Positions 1 through 9,053 are shown, counted from the stretch's first letter. The stretch: DNA of 33,151 nucleotides from Sulfuritalea sp. (GCA_030696505.1 JAUYSD010000285.1:1-33151), one strand, 5' to 3'. Program-made: numbers and translations. Notes: a model not told the origin generated them from the letters alone.

Positions 1-771
1 GCTCGCGAACATCTCGTCGAGGGCCCAACCGATAGCAGGGCTGGATGAGGTGAGGTCGGAACTCACCGCATCCAGGGTGATCAGCAGCAGATTGGGCCCG
101 CTGTCGTTCAACTGGCTTTTGTGAACATTGAGCTTCGGCGCAATCTTGTCGAATGCCTTCTCGTACAAACGTCTGCTTTGGGTATACGCATCCTGCGATT
201 CGCAAAAAACTGCATCGCGGTCCGCCTGCAGCGATTCAATATGTTCGCCCCAGCGTTCATCGCTGGCCCGACTCTCGCCGAGACTTGTGCATTCGATGCA
301 GACGTTGCGAGTACCGAGGTCGACTTTCAAGTCAGGACGGCGGCCATTGGTCAGCGGCCGATCCAAACTGGCGTTCGAAACCTCAGAGCTTCTCAATGAT
401 GCTGCCTTGACATAGACCTCGAACAGTCCCCCGGCCCAAGGCTGCGCTCCCTCTGACTCGGACCTGAGGAACTCGAAAGTCTTCCTATCGTTGGTAATGC
501 TATGCGATTCAACTAGCCGAAGGTCATCGTCAAATGCACGAATCGCTGCCTCGGAGCTATTTCTCACGAACAGAAACAAGGGTTGCCAGCAGCCTAATTC
601 CAATTCTTCAGTGGTGTTCGCCTGAATCTGGGCACTAATCGCATCAAGACGCGACTGCGAAAAGCAGCGGTTGATCGGACTGTCGGCCGAGAGACAGGCA
701 AGCTTGGAGCGAACCTCATCAATCATCCCGACAAAGTGCAGCTTGTCGCCAGCGACATCACCGGCTGTCAT
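1..771 (-). CDS. Partial gene: putative PD-(D/E)XK nuclease-like protein, C-terminus off the window
   Basis: An open frame runs from an ATG at 771 to the window edge, giving 257 codons without a stop. I do not recognise the family. Residues 146-162 read as a PD-(D/E)XK-like core: P146-D147, a short beta strand, then E160-C161-T162. The usual lysine is replaced by T. E118 (GLFEVY) could be the helix-1 acidic residue. A later helix with K and Q (about 203-220) leads to a hydrophobic strand (227-236, NLLLITLDAV), as in many restriction-like folds. The start codon lies inside the end of the upstream DinD-family gene (14-base overlap), so translation is probably coupled. Codon use (TTA, CTA, AGA, many ATT/TTG) is less GC-biased than the core genes, suggesting transfer. 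The nuclease role is inferred from the motif alone. Confidence 0.75.
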   Translation of the reverse strand, partial: MTAGDVAGDKLHFVGMIDEVRSKLACLSADSPINRCFSQSRLDAISAQIQANTTEELELGCWQPLFLFVRNSSEAAIRAFDDDLRLVESHSITNDRKTFEFLRSESEGAQPWAGGLFEVYVKAASLRSSEVSNASLDRPLTNGRRPDLKVDLGTRNVCIECTSLGESRASDERWGEHIESLQADRDAVFCESQDAYTQSRRLYEKAFDKIAPKLNVHKSQLNDSGPNLLLITLDAVSSDLTSSSPAIGWALDEMFAS

Positions 772-1654
772 CGGCATCCCCGTCGTGGCTGTCTTGGCCG
801 AGCAGACCGCCAGCCTCCCGCTCATCCAACTCCAGCTTTGGCATCGCTCCCTTGAGCCGCTTTTCAACTTCCTTGATGTGCTCGTCGGACGAAATATTTT
901 CCGGCAGCGTGCCGCCGATGCGTTTGATGGCGTCGCGCACTTCCTTGCCGACTTGCTCATGGGTCTGAATGGCCTGCGACTGATTGCGGACGCCATCCCG
1001 TGCCAGCTTGTCGCGGGTTTGCGTCATGCGAAACTGGTTGGCTGCCAACTCCGTCGCGTTCATGCGGTCAAGCAAGTTGTCTTTTTCGGGGATAGCCTTG
1101 CGCCGCTTGATGCCATCGCGGCCAAGACCACCATACAAGCCCTTGTAGCCAGCATCGTGAAACACGCCGAACATCTTGCTCTGCACGCCTGCGTCCTGCG
1201 CAGCGCCCGATAGTGCCTTGAACTCTTCGGCGGTTTGCTTGCGCAGTTCCAACCGCTCCATGTCGGCGGTGACCTGGTCGTTCAGCTCCTGGCGACGGGC
1301 TTGGACGGCGAAATATTTCTGGGCGTGGGCGATTTCAGGCTTGCGCGGATCACCGTTCTGGGCGATGAGGTAGCAGGCGAAGCGGGAGAGGTGGTAGTCG
1401 TCCACCTCCCGTTGGCCACCCTTGCCAAGTTCTATCATTTTGCCGACGTCGGCAAAATGATAGGCGGGCTTATTCCCCGATTGCCGACAAGATGTCATGG
1501 CGCGTTCAATTGCCTGCTCGAAGCGCCGCCACTGGCTGTAGCCCAGCAGGAATTGCAGATCGCGGGCGCTCCAGTATTCGGCGCCATGCTCGTTGCTCTG
1601 CTTGATCGACTCGAACGAGCTGGCGCCGAGCGTGGGCAGTTGTTTGCTGTTCAT
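758..1654 (-). CDS. dinD: DinD-family (Bro-N/antirepressor-like) DNA-damage-inducible protein D
   Basis: 298 residues, close to the usual DinD length (about 275-300). The N-terminal half (about 20-125) is the recognisable part: 'EYWSARDLQFLLGYSQW', then the family block HFADVGKMIELG (66-77) and 'LSRFACYLIAQNGDPRKPE' leading to 'YFAVQARRQEL'. The C-terminal half is charged and helical. E. coli DinD is LexA-regulated and inhibits RecA filament function in vitro; homologues often sit on mobile elements beside restriction or toxin genes. The ATG at 1654 is preceded by GGGAG at 8 bases. I see no LexA box (CTGT-N8-ACAG type) upstream, so SOS control is not supported. The stop overlaps the start of the nuclease-like gene at 771. 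The coding sequence contains the perfect palindrome at 1432-1463. Confidence 0.85.
   Translation of the reverse strand: MNSKQLPTLGASSFESIKQSNEHGAEYWSARDLQFLLGYSQWRRFEQAIERAMTSCRQSGNKPAYHFADVGKMIELGKGGQREVDDYHLSRFACYLIAQNGDPRKPEIAHAQKYFAVQARRQELNDQVTADMERLELRKQTAEEFKALSGAAQDAGVQSKMFGVFHDAGYKGLYGGLGRDGIKRRKAIPEKDNLLDRMNATELAANQFRMTQTRDKLARDGVRNQSQAIQTHEQVGKEVRDAIKRIGGTLPENISSDEHIKEVEKRLKGAMPKLELDEREAGGLLGQDSHDGDADDSR
1432..1463. repeat. Perfect 32-bp palindrome inside the dinD-like gene
   Basis: Each half is CTATCATTTTGCCGAC or its exact reverse complement, with no loop and with GACGTC at the centre. The flanking bases (1431 T, 1464 G) break the symmetry. It lies at codons 65-74, so both DNA strands spell the same peptide YHFADVGKMI in their respective frames. 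There is no T-run, so it is not an intrinsic terminator. Confidence 0.95.
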
Positions 1655-1944
1655 CGTCGTGACTCCCTACCGCTTCCGGCGGCGATTGTTCCAATTGACA
1701 TGGCAAGTCTACCCGGATCATGGCTCACCATGCGAGCCATGCCTCGCGCCAATTTCGGGTCGCAGACAAGGACTTTTATCATGAAGACCAATTGCCGGCG
1801 GCCGCACGCCGTGTCGCCAGCGCCAACTCTCGACGAACTGCCGCAGGCGGCGGTCTCCTGTAACGGCAACGCAATACGGCTGTAATAATTGTTCAACGTT
1901 GCGGAGGCTACACTGCGGCGTACTTTTCTGCCGGCATCGCGTCC
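1655..1944. other. Divergent intergenic region between dinD-like gene and CYTH-CHAD gene
   Basis: 290 bases with promoters for both directions presumably inside, none clear enough to call. It contains an inverted repeat CATGGCTC / GAGCCATG (1719-1726 and 1734-1741, 7-base loop). A 34-codon frame (1781-1885) has no convincing ribosome binding site. The region marks the boundary between the accessory pair and the chromosomal genes to the right; no att-like direct repeat or tRNA was seen. Confidence 0.5.
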
Positions 1945-3462
1945 ATGGCTCAGCAAATCGCATTGAAGCTGGAAGTCGCCGCAGATCGCCACGGCGTTCT
2001 GCAGCGCCATCCGGCCCTGTCCAGGGCAACCCGGCGCGAGCAACACCATCTGGTCAGCATCTACTACGACACCGGGCGCCTGGCCCTGCGCCGCGCAAAC
2101 ATTCTGCTGCGCCTGCGCAAGAACGGGGCATCCTGGCTGCAGACGATCAAGCGTCAGGACAGCTCGGACGCCGGACTGACGCAACGGCCGGAATGGCAGG
2201 CGCCCTATCGCAGGCACTTCGATTTCTCGCAGCTCGACGATGCCGAACTGCACGACTGGCTGCAGCGCGACAAGATCGCCGGCCGCCTTGCCGCGGTATT
2301 CGAAAGCAACCTGCGCCGCACCGTCTGGCAACTCGACCCGGAGCCCGGCAGCCGCATCCTGGTCAAGCTCGACCGCGGCTGGATTGCCTCCAACGGCCGC
2401 CGCGAAAACATTTCCGAACTCGAACTGCAACTGCTGTCGGGCAGCGTCGACAGCCTGTACGCCCTGGCTCTCGAACTGGCGCAACGCCTGGCGCTGCCGC
2501 CGCTGCTCCTGTCCAAGGCCGAGCGCGGCTACCGGCTGTTCCTCGATACGCCGCCGGCGCCGGTGAAAGCCGGTACGGTGCCGCTCGACGCAACGGACAC
2601 GCCGCTCGCGGCCTTCCGTCTGATCGCGCTGGACTGCCTGTCGCAGCTGCAGCTCAACCACGCCGGCGCCGTGCATGGCGACGACCCGGAATATGTGCAT
2701 CAGATGCGGGTCGCGACGCGCCGCCTGCGCGCCGCGCTGCGCATGTTCCGTCCGGTGCTGCCGGACGGCTTTGCCGCGCGGCTGGTGCCGCCGATGCGCG
2801 AACTGACGCGCGCACTGGGCCAGGCCCGTGACCTCGACGTGCTGATGGCCGAGATCGTCGCCCCGGTTGCCGCCGCCCTGCCCGACGAACCGCGCCTGAC
2901 CGACCTGGCCAGCGCCATCACCAACCGTCTTTACGGCGCCCGCGCCGCGATCCGCCACACCCTGCGGCAACCCGGCTACGGCCAGTTGCTGCTGACCGCC
3001 GCCAGCCTGTTGCAGCGCGCTCCCTTCGTCGAATCGGCCGAGGGTCAAGCCGCGGCGCCGACCCTGCGGCAGTTCGCCGACCGCCGCCTGCGCCGCCTGC
3101 AGAAGCATATCCTCGACCTGGCCGCGGCCGCGCGCGTCGACTATCCGCCGTCGCTGCACGAGCTGCGCATCGGCATCAAGCGCCTGCGCTATGCCATCGA
3201 GTTTTTCGGCACCATGCTGCCGGGAAAAACCGGTGCCGCCACGATCAAGCGCCTGGCCGGCCTCCAGGACGAACTGGGGCAGCTCAACGATCTGGCCAGC
3301 GCCGGCAACCTGCTGATGGTATGCGCCGGCCGCAATGCGCCTCTGCGCGAAGCCGTGACCCTGATCGGCGGCTGGCACGGACCGCGTCACGCCGCCCTGC
3401 TCGACGACATTCCCAACAAACTGGAACGCATCCGCGGACTCAAACTGCCGCGGCTGTGCTGA
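1945..3462 (+). CDS. CYTH and CHAD domain protein (YgiF-like), atypical CYTH motif
   Basis: 505 residues. The CYTH domain (about 1-205) shows '[24 protein letters not shown]', 'WLQTIKR' and '[11 protein letters not shown]', the triphosphate-tunnel strands. The CHAD domain (about 225-500) has two helical repeats with the expected histidine/basic signatures '[17 protein letters not shown]' and '[17 protein letters not shown]'. CYTH enzymes hydrolyse inorganic or organic triphosphates; CHAD domains bind polyphosphate. The first CYTH strand, normally E-x-E-x-K, reads Q4-I-A6-L-K8 here, so two metal-binding glutamates are missing, while the later E-x-E strand is intact. No upstream in-frame start restores the motif. 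Catalysis is therefore doubtful and the protein may work as a polyphosphate-binding factor. Confidence 0.9.
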   Translation: MAQQIALKLEVAADRHGVLQRHPALSRATRREQHHLVSIYYDTGRLALRRANILLRLRKNGASWLQTIKRQDSSDAGLTQRPEWQAPYRRHFDFSQLDDAELHDWLQRDKIAGRLAAVFESNLRRTVWQLDPEPGSRILVKLDRGWIASNGRRENISELELQLLSGSVDSLYALALELAQRLALPPLLLSKAERGYRLFLDTPPAPVKAGTVPLDATDTPLAAFRLIALDCLSQLQLNHAGAVHGDDPEYVHQMRVATRRLRAALRMFRPVLPDGFAARLVPPMRELTRALGQARDLDVLMAEIVAPVAAALPDEPRLTDLASAITNRLYGARAAIRHTLRQPGYGQLLLTAASLLQRAPFVESAEGQAAAPTLRQFADRRLRRLQKHILDLAAAARVDYPPSLHELRIGIKRLRYAIEFFGTMLPGKTGAATIKRLAGLQDELGQLNDLASAGNLLMVCAGRNAPLREAVTLIGGWHGPRHAALLDDIPNKLERIRGLKLPRLC

Positions 3463-3541
3463 AGCGCGACTGCGGCATCATCAATCTGCAACAGTCGAAT
3501 GGTGGAATGTCGGCCTCTTCCGATATTCTTGCCCTGCCTCC

Positions 3542-5605
3542 ATGATGTTTATCCTAAGCCCTGCGATCCGGCTCATTGCCCGCGTCAATTTTCGCCGCAA
3601 GCTGCTTGCGTTAGGCCTACTGATCATGGTGCCGCTGCTGATTCTGGGCCTTCTGGTCTGGGATCGAGCCCAGCAGCAGGTAAACCGCATGATGACGGCA
3701 AGAAGCGGCCTGCCCATCCAACTGGCCTTGCTGGACCTGAATCTCGCGGTACAGGCGCATGCCGTGGATGCCCTGCGTCTCGACGATCAAGGCGGCAGCG
3801 CAGATTCTCAACGAAAGGCTGTTGCCGCAGCGCTGGACGCCGCGACAATGGCCATCAAGCAAACCATGAGCGACGCGACGGTGACGGCGAGTCTCGGCGA
3901 ACTGCGCAAGGCATGGGACGCCGTCGCCGGCAGCGCCACAAACAGCCGCAAGGACATCGTCCAATCCCATGTCGCCATCGGCGAGCGGATTGCGCTGCTG
4001 GCAGACGCGGTCGCCGACGGCAGCGAGCTAAGGCTGCTGGGCGAACGCGACAGCCTGGAGCTGGTGGACGCCGTTTCGCCGCGCCTGCCGGCACTGGCTG
4101 TGTCACTGTCGTTCGCACGCAATGCCGGGTATGCCGCGATCCTTGAGCAGCGCCTGCCCTCGGCCATGCGCCAGTCGCTGGCCATCGCACGCGGTCGCAT
4201 CGACGGCGGGCTCGACTGGCTGGTCGCCGATGTGCAGAAGATCGCTGCCCGCCATCCGCAAGTCGGCAGGAACATCGAACCGGCCGTCGCGCAGTTGAAC
4301 GATGCGGTACTGGGATTGCAGGAGTATCTCGTCACCAAGGTCATGGAAACAGGCGACTACGATGTGACGCCAGGCGACTACCTGGCGCGCGGTGAAAAGG
4401 TCACTACCGCCTTGCAATCGGTGTCGCGCACCGCGATCCATGCGCTGGACGGCATTCTCGGAGCACGCCTTGCCGAACTCCAGAATCGCCAGTTGCTGCT
4501 TACCGCGATGATCCTCGGCATCGTTCTGGCGCTGTCCTATGTCCTCGCCGCGGCCTATTTCGCGATCACCCGGCCGCTGCGCAGACTCGCGGTGGCATCG
4601 GCGGCGATGGCAGGCGGCGATCTGCGGGTGCGGATATTGGTAGACAAAGACAGCCGGGATGAACTCGCTGAAGTAGCTGCCTCCTTCAACAACATGGCGG
4701 ATTCCTTCGAACGGGTAATCGACAGCGTGAACCAGGCGGTCGGCGGAGTGCTGGTGGCCGCCAAGCAACTGGCGGAAAAAGGGGAAGCGGTCCGGCTCGC
4801 CTCCGAGCGCCAGCACGGCGCTGCCGAACGAACTGCCTCGGCGGTGCAGGCGTTGACCGCCAGCATTGCCGAAATTGCATCCAGTGCCGACGAAACCAGC
4901 GATGTTGCACTGCTGGCCAGGAATCACACCGAAATCGGTCGCGAACATGCGCGGGTGGCCGTAAGCCGCATGGGCGACACGTCGAAATCGGTACACGCCG
5001 CGACCAACGTGGTGCAGTCGCTGTACCAGCGCTCGGAGTCGATCAACGCGATGCTGCTCACCATCAAGGGGATTGCCGGCCAGACCAACCTGCTGGCGCT
5101 CAACGCAGCCATCGAAGCAGCGCGCGCCGGAGACGCCGGGCGCGGCTTTGCCGTGGTCGCCGATGAAGTGCGAAAACTCGCCGACATGACCAACCAGGCG
5201 ACGCATCAGATCGGCGGCATCATCCATGACATCCAGGGCGAAACGCAGCAGACCGCGGCAATGATGTCTTCCAACGAACGCTACGCAGTGTTGAGCACCG
5301 AGGCGCTCGATGGCCTGGCGCAGGCACTGGCTACCATCACCCGCGAAGTCGATCGGGCCGCCAGCCACGTGCAAATCATTGCCGGCGGAACCCGGGCCCA
5401 GCAGACATCCAGCGCCCTGATAGCCCAGAACATGGAAGAAGTCGCCCTGATGGCGGAAGAAAACCGGATCCACGCCCACGAGACGGCCACCGCCATCGAT
5501 AGATTGAAAGAGCTTGCGGAACGATTGGGCAGCGTGGTCACGAATTTGAAGACGAATCGAGGCCGCATGGACCAAACTCTCGCGCCGAGCATCCCGCTTC
5601 ATTGA
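3542..5605 (+). CDS. Methyl-accepting chemotaxis protein
   Basis: 687 residues. A membrane-spanning segment at about 21-40 is followed by a helical periplasmic domain of about 280 residues. A second membrane segment lies at about 318-342 ([20 protein letters not shown]), then a HAMP linker to about 395 and the cytoplasmic signalling coiled coil. The hairpin tip at about 511-550 carries the invariant '[17 protein letters not shown]' and '[16 protein letters not shown]'. No CheR/CheB-tethering pentapeptide is seen at the C-terminus. The ligand cannot be told from sequence. Two adjacent ATGs (3542, 3545) could start it; neither has a clear Shine-Dalgarno. It stands alone, without che genes, so it must signal to a chemotaxis cluster elsewhere. 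Confidence 0.95.
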   Translation: MMFILSPAIRLIARVNFRRKLLALGLLIMVPLLILGLLVWDRAQQQVNRMMTARSGLPIQLALLDLNLAVQAHAVDALRLDDQGGSADSQRKAVAAALDAATMAIKQTMSDATVTASLGELRKAWDAVAGSATNSRKDIVQSHVAIGERIALLADAVADGSELRLLGERDSLELVDAVSPRLPALAVSLSFARNAGYAAILEQRLPSAMRQSLAIARGRIDGGLDWLVADVQKIAARHPQVGRNIEPAVAQLNDAVLGLQEYLVTKVMETGDYDVTPGDYLARGEKVTTALQSVSRTAIHALDGILGARLAELQNRQLLLTAMILGIVLALSYVLAAAYFAITRPLRRLAVASAAMAGGDLRVRILVDKDSRDELAEVAASFNNMADSFERVIDSVNQAVGGVLVAAKQLAEKGEAVRLASERQHGAAERTASAVQALTASIAEIASSADETSDVALLARNHTEIGREHARVAVSRMGDTSKSVHAATNVVQSLYQRSESINAMLLTIKGIAGQTNLLALNAAIEAARAGDAGRGFAVVADEVRKLADMTNQATHQIGGIIHDIQGETQQTAAMMSSNERYAVLSTEALDGLAQALATITREVDRAASHVQIIAGGTRAQQTSSALIAQNMEEVALMAEENRIHAHETATAIDRLKELAERLGSVVTNLKTNRGRMDQTLAPSIPLH

Positions 5606-5770
5606 TTGGCTTTCCCGCCGCGCTGCCGCGGTACACTCGCAAAGCCATCCATCGGCGGCTGGCTGAAGCCGGCCCCACAGCAGTCACAGCACTTACCGGA
5701 CTGACCTACAGCTTCAGCGGTTTAACAAATCCAAAACCTTGGTGTCACATTCGATCCCTAGACTCCGTCC

Positions 5771-5792
5771 AGCTACCCGAATTCGGCTAGCT
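5771..5792. repeat. Near-perfect 22-bp inverted repeat upstream of the porin gene
   Basis: The arms AGCTACCCGAA and TTCGGCTAGCT pair with one mismatch around CCGAATTCGG, 75 bases upstream of the porin start. There is no T-run, so it is not a terminator for the chemoreceptor gene. Position and symmetry suit an operator for a dimeric regulator, which is inference. The rest of 5606-5866 holds no other structure I can name. Confidence 0.4.
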
Positions 5793-5866
5793 GCAGCCCG
5801 CAGTGACCGACCACGTGGGGTCATTGCGGACTGTTCAAACCAAATCCGTTTTGGAGAAATGAAGTC

Positions 5867-6973
5867 ATGCAAAAGAAACTTGTTGCGCTGGCCGTTGCCG
5901 GGCTGGTATCCGGAGGCGCCCTAGCCCAGTCGAATGTCACCATTTCCGGTGGCATCTACATGGGTTTCGACCAGAACAAGACCAGCGGAACCGCTGGCAC
6001 GGCTGGTTTCGGTACTGTCAATCGCGTGACCGACCATTCAAGCAACCTCAACATCAACGGATCCGAGGACCTCGGCGGCGGCATGAAGGCAGTGTTCCAG
6101 ATCGACACCCGTTTCGGCCTGGATCAACCCGGTGGCACTTGGGCTGGTGGCAACTCCTTCGTGGGCCTGTCCGGAAACTGGGGGCGCCTCGTCGCCGGCA
6201 AGCACGACCTGCACTACAACGAACTCGCCAGTGGCCTTGGCGAACCACGCATACGTTCAACGCAGTCTCGCCTTGGCCACGGCATGATGAGCGAAGTCAA
6301 CGGCGTCGCGATCACCTCGCGCTCCCGCTCCAACAATGTCGTCATGTACAACAGCCCGGTGATGAGCGGCTTCAGCGCCCAACTGGCTGGCTCGACCGCC
6401 GCCTTCGCCGCGGCCGAAGGTGGTCAGGCTGCCGACGGCTCGAAGGGCAGTGCCTGGAATGCGACCCTGAAGTATGCCAATGGCCCGTTCAATGCCGGCT
6501 ACAGCTACTGGCAGAACAACGAAGAAGGCGGCAACGGCGCGACCGCGGGCACCGCTGCATCTGACCAGCGTGCCAATCGCATCTGGGCACGCTATGCCAT
6601 GTCCAACGGCCTATCGCTGGGTCTTGGCTATGACTCTTCGAAGTACGACCGCGACATCACCGCCAACACCATCTGGGTCAAGCGCAATGCGTGGCTGTTG
6701 ACCGGCCAGTACAGCTTCGGCCCCAGTGCCGTATATCTGCAGTACGCCAAAACCGGTAACTCATCCGGTGCCGCCGTCGATGCCGATACCGGCGCCCACG
6801 GCTGGATGCTGGCCTACGACTATGCGCTTTCCAAACGAACGGCGATTGGCGCCAGTTGGACCGAAGTCAATAACAAGACCGGCGGCACCTACGACTTTGC
6901 ATCCACCCCGGTCGCCACACCCGTCGGTGCCAAGTCGCGCCAACTGCACCTCGGCATGTCACACAAATTCTGA
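5867..6973 (+). CDS. Outer-membrane porin, Gram-negative porin family
   Basis: 368 residues. The N-terminus is a classical signal peptide (MQKKLVALAVAGLVSGGALA, cleavage after ALA). The mature chain starts QSNVTISGGIYMGF and is made of alternating short beta strands, with 'NINGSEDLGGGMKAVFQIDTRFG' and 'SFVGLSGNWGRLVAGKHD' typical of betaproteobacterial general porins. It ends in HLGMSHKF, with the terminal phenylalanine needed for BAM-dependent insertion. Such trimers let small hydrophilic solutes through the outer membrane. A GGAG motif lies 11 bases before the ATG. An intrinsic terminator follows at 7014-7041, so it is probably a single-gene unit. Substrate preference cannot be told. Confidence 0.95.
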   Translation: MQKKLVALAVAGLVSGGALAQSNVTISGGIYMGFDQNKTSGTAGTAGFGTVNRVTDHSSNLNINGSEDLGGGMKAVFQIDTRFGLDQPGGTWAGGNSFVGLSGNWGRLVAGKHDLHYNELASGLGEPRIRSTQSRLGHGMMSEVNGVAITSRSRSNNVVMYNSPVMSGFSAQLAGSTAAFAAAEGGQAADGSKGSAWNATLKYANGPFNAGYSYWQNNEEGGNGATAGTAASDQRANRIWARYAMSNGLSLGLGYDSSKYDRDITANTIWVKRNAWLLTGQYSFGPSAVYLQYAKTGNSSGAAVDADTGAHGWMLAYDYALSKRTAIGASWTEVNNKTGGTYDFASTPVATPVGAKSRQLHLGMSHKF

Positions 6974-7013
6974 TATTCGGCGGGTAGCTTCCCCAATCAG
7001 AAGCTGCAGTAGC

Positions 7014-7041
7014 AACGGCCACTTTCGAGTGGCCGTTTTTC
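7014..7041 (+). terminator. Rho-independent terminator of the porin gene
   Basis: A 10-bp perfect stem AACGGCCACT / AGTGGCCGTT closes a TTCG tetraloop and runs into a T-run (7036-7040). It is 40 bases after the porin stop. On the opposite strand the stem is not followed by Ts, so it does not serve the convergent hydrolase gene. Confidence 0.95.
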
Positions 7042-7107
7042 TTCCAGCGTGGCGTCTAGTATCCGAGGATCCGAAGCTTGCGTCGCGGGTAGGCCGATTC
7101 AGGCATT

Positions 7108-7881
7108 TCATCTCTCTTGCCCACGGCTTGCGAGCCAAGGTTCGATTTGTTCCAGAACCCACACGGAGTCGTCCAGCGGCAGGTCATGTCCGGCCGTTCG
7201 ATGAATGGCGATCCGGGCGTCCCACTGCGCGGCCAGCCGCAGCGAGCAGCGGCTATCCACCAGGGCATCGCGCGCGCTTGCCAGCAGCAGCAGGCGGTCC
7301 AGCGGCGGCTCTCGCGGCGCGCGGTAACGCGCCGCTGCCAGCAACTGGCGCAGGGCGTTGCGGCGCGACACGGAATTTTCGTGTCGCCACTGCAGCCATT
7401 GCCCGACCACTACGCCGGGATCGGACTGCAGCCGCGTGGTCATTTCCAGTATCGTGGTTTCCAGTTCGCGGTCGCTGGTCTGCGCAGCGAACAGACGCAG
7501 CAGCCGCAGGTAGTTGCGCGGCCGCAAGCGGTGATGGAAGGGACTGAACGGCCGCAGGCTGGTGTTGATCAGCACCGCCGCCGCCAGATCGTCCGGATGG
7601 CGCTGCGCCCAGGCCGCGGCGACCATGGCGCCGAGCGACATGGCCAGCACGCGGCAGGGCACGGCGATGCCCAGCCTGGCGATTTCGGCGTGGCACCAGT
7701 CGGCCATGGCTTCGACACGGGACGGACTCTCCATGCCGTTGAGTTTGCCGTTGCCGGGAAGATCGAGACAGATCACCGGAGCGCCGGGAAACGCCGCGCC
7801 CAGCTGTAGTGGGAAGCGGCCCCAGTGACGGGATTCCCGCGTCAGCCCGCGCAGCAGCACCCAGGGAGCGGCGGCGCTCAC
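7108..7881 (-). CDS. Alpha/beta-fold hydrolase
   Basis: 257 residues from a GTG at 7881. That start overlaps the TGA of the M14 gene by four bases (GTGA), and the family-like N-terminus 'WVLLRGLTRESRHWG' follows directly, which decides the start; the open frame continues further upstream only as a shadow of the M14 gene. The nucleophile elbow is 'AMSLGAM' (A in place of the first G of GxSxG). The acid is probably in 'SARDALVD' and the histidine in 'TAGHDLPLDD'. The oxyanion region 'ICLDLPGNG' fits an esterase or lipase-type hydrolase. The substrate is unknown. Coupling to a carboxypeptidase-like partner suggests a shared substrate or modification pathway (inference). Confidence 0.85.
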   Translation of the reverse strand: MSAAAPWVLLRGLTRESRHWGRFPLQLGAAFPGAPVICLDLPGNGKLNGMESPSRVEAMADWCHAEIARLGIAVPCRVLAMSLGAMVAAAWAQRHPDDLAAAVLINTSLRPFSPFHHRLRPRNYLRLLRLFAAQTSDRELETTILEMTTRLQSDPGVVVGQWLQWRHENSVSRRNALRQLLAAARYRAPREPPLDRLLLLASARDALVDSRCSLRLAAQWDARIAIHRTAGHDLPLDDSVWVLEQIEPWLASRGQER

Positions 7882-8903
7882 GCCGGCAAACCGCCGTACC
7901 AGCGCTGCATGGCAAGCTGCCGGTGTCCCTCGCGCACCGCGCCCTGCGGCAGCCAGAGCGCATGGCCGCTGGCGGCGCGGGTCATGAAATCGAGCCAGGC
8001 CAGATGACGGCGCAAGACACGCTGGCGGCGGTGCTCGATCAGCGGGTTGAACATGCCGTGCCGCGAAAACAGTTGCCGCGGGTTCTTCTTGACCCACAGC
8101 CAGGAGCCCATCTCCAGCGTCAGCGGCAGAAACACCCGGTCGCTGCGCTCCAGCGCGCGCAGGTAGAGGTAGTCCCAGAGGTCGCCGTGCGCCAGATACT
8201 GGCGGCTTTGCGGCTCGAACACATAGCGGTGGTGGCTGTGCGTCTGGTCGAGGATTTCCAGCAGCGCATGCATTTCCGCGAGGTGGGGAATCGGCATCAC
8301 GGTATGGGCGTAGGGAAACCAGATTCGATCGCTGAGGCCGAAGCCGGAATGGCAATCGATGACCATGCTGAAACTGTGACTGAGCAGTTCGTCGTCCACC
8401 AAGCGGCATACAGCCGCCGTTTCCGCCTCCAGCGGCCCGGCAAGCGGCCCGCGATACCACGGCAGTTGCGAGCCGAGGCGATGTCCGCCAATCAGGAAGG
8501 GGGTACGCTCGCGCGCCTCCAGCGGCGCGTTGCGCATCAGGTCCACGCCCTGCGGATTGGCACGCGTGCGCCGCCACATGCCGCCGGGATTGACCACCGG
8601 CACGAAGACCAGGCGCAGGTGTTCCAGCTGACGCTGCAGCGTGGTATCCCAGCGCAGCCGGCTGACGACGCTGTGCAGGAAGGCAAGCGCGACCTGGGCG
8701 CCGATTCTTTCCAGGCCGTGCACGCCGCCGAAAATGCCGATCGCCGGCACCGCGGGATCGGGGTTGCCCAGGCTGATCGCATGGAGCGGCAGGCGCCTTG
8801 CGCCGCAATCGATCTGGCACAGGGTCCGCGCCTCGATGGCGGAACCGCCAGCGGCGATGATCTGCTCAAGTTCTTCGAGTTCGTGTGCGCCCGCGTCGGT
8901 CAT
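7878..8903 (-). CDS. M14-family zinc carboxypeptidase / succinylglutamate desuccinylase-like protein
   Basis: 341 residues from the ATG at 8903; a TTG at 8921 would add six residues and cannot be excluded. The zinc motif is 'GGVHGLERIG' (HxxE), with the third ligand in 'VIDCHSGFG' and the probable catalytic glutamate in 'LTLEMGSW'. The segment 'VFVPVVNPGGMWRRTRANPQGVDLMRN' contains the substrate-binding N-P-G and the R-N pair typical of M14. No signal peptide is seen, so it is probably cytoplasmic. M14 members of this type remove C-terminal residues or cleave amide bonds; the substrate here is not evident. It is upstream of and translationally coupled to the alpha/beta hydrolase. Confidence 0.9.
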   Translation of the reverse strand: MTDAGAHELEELEQIIAAGGSAIEARTLCQIDCGARRLPLHAISLGNPDPAVPAIGIFGGVHGLERIGAQVALAFLHSVVSRLRWDTTLQRQLEHLRLVFVPVVNPGGMWRRTRANPQGVDLMRNAPLEARERTPFLIGGHRLGSQLPWYRGPLAGPLEAETAAVCRLVDDELLSHSFSMVIDCHSGFGLSDRIWFPYAHTVMPIPHLAEMHALLEILDQTHSHHRYVFEPQSRQYLAHGDLWDYLYLRALERSDRVFLPLTLEMGSWLWVKKNPRQLFSRHGMFNPLIEHRRQRVLRRHLAWLDFMTRAASGHALWLPQGAVREGHRQLAMQRWYGGLPA

Positions 8904-9053
8904 CGCCGCAGGATAACGCAAGGCTTCGCGAATTATTTCGCGGTCTGCAGCCTTGCGGCGCTTTGGCGCAATTTGTCATCCAGGTGAAAACTTGCTGCAA
9001 CACATGGCGGCTAAGGTGGGCAAGCCGGCGACATCAAACAAGGGGGTATCACC

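Noticed and set aside
1719-1741. Inverted repeat CATGGCTC/GAGCCATG as a terminator
   Set aside because: No T-run on either strand; it may be an operator but nothing supports a specific role.
1655-1800. LexA (SOS) box upstream of the dinD-like gene
   Set aside because: No CTGT-N8-ACAG-like sequence is present on either strand of the upstream region.
1651-3390. Long minus-strand frame opposite the CYTH-CHAD gene
   Set aside because: Gln/Arg/Gly-rich translation without motifs; the plus-strand gene has two recognised domains.
3490-3541. Sigma28 flagellar-type promoter for the chemoreceptor
   Set aside because: TCCGATAT resembles part of GCCGATAA, but no TAAA-like element lies at the required distance.
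7108-8820. Single 570-codon hydrolase frame
   Set aside because: Only the last 257 codons resemble an alpha/beta hydrolase; the front part is the M14 gene read out of frame, and a GTG start overlaps the M14 stop.
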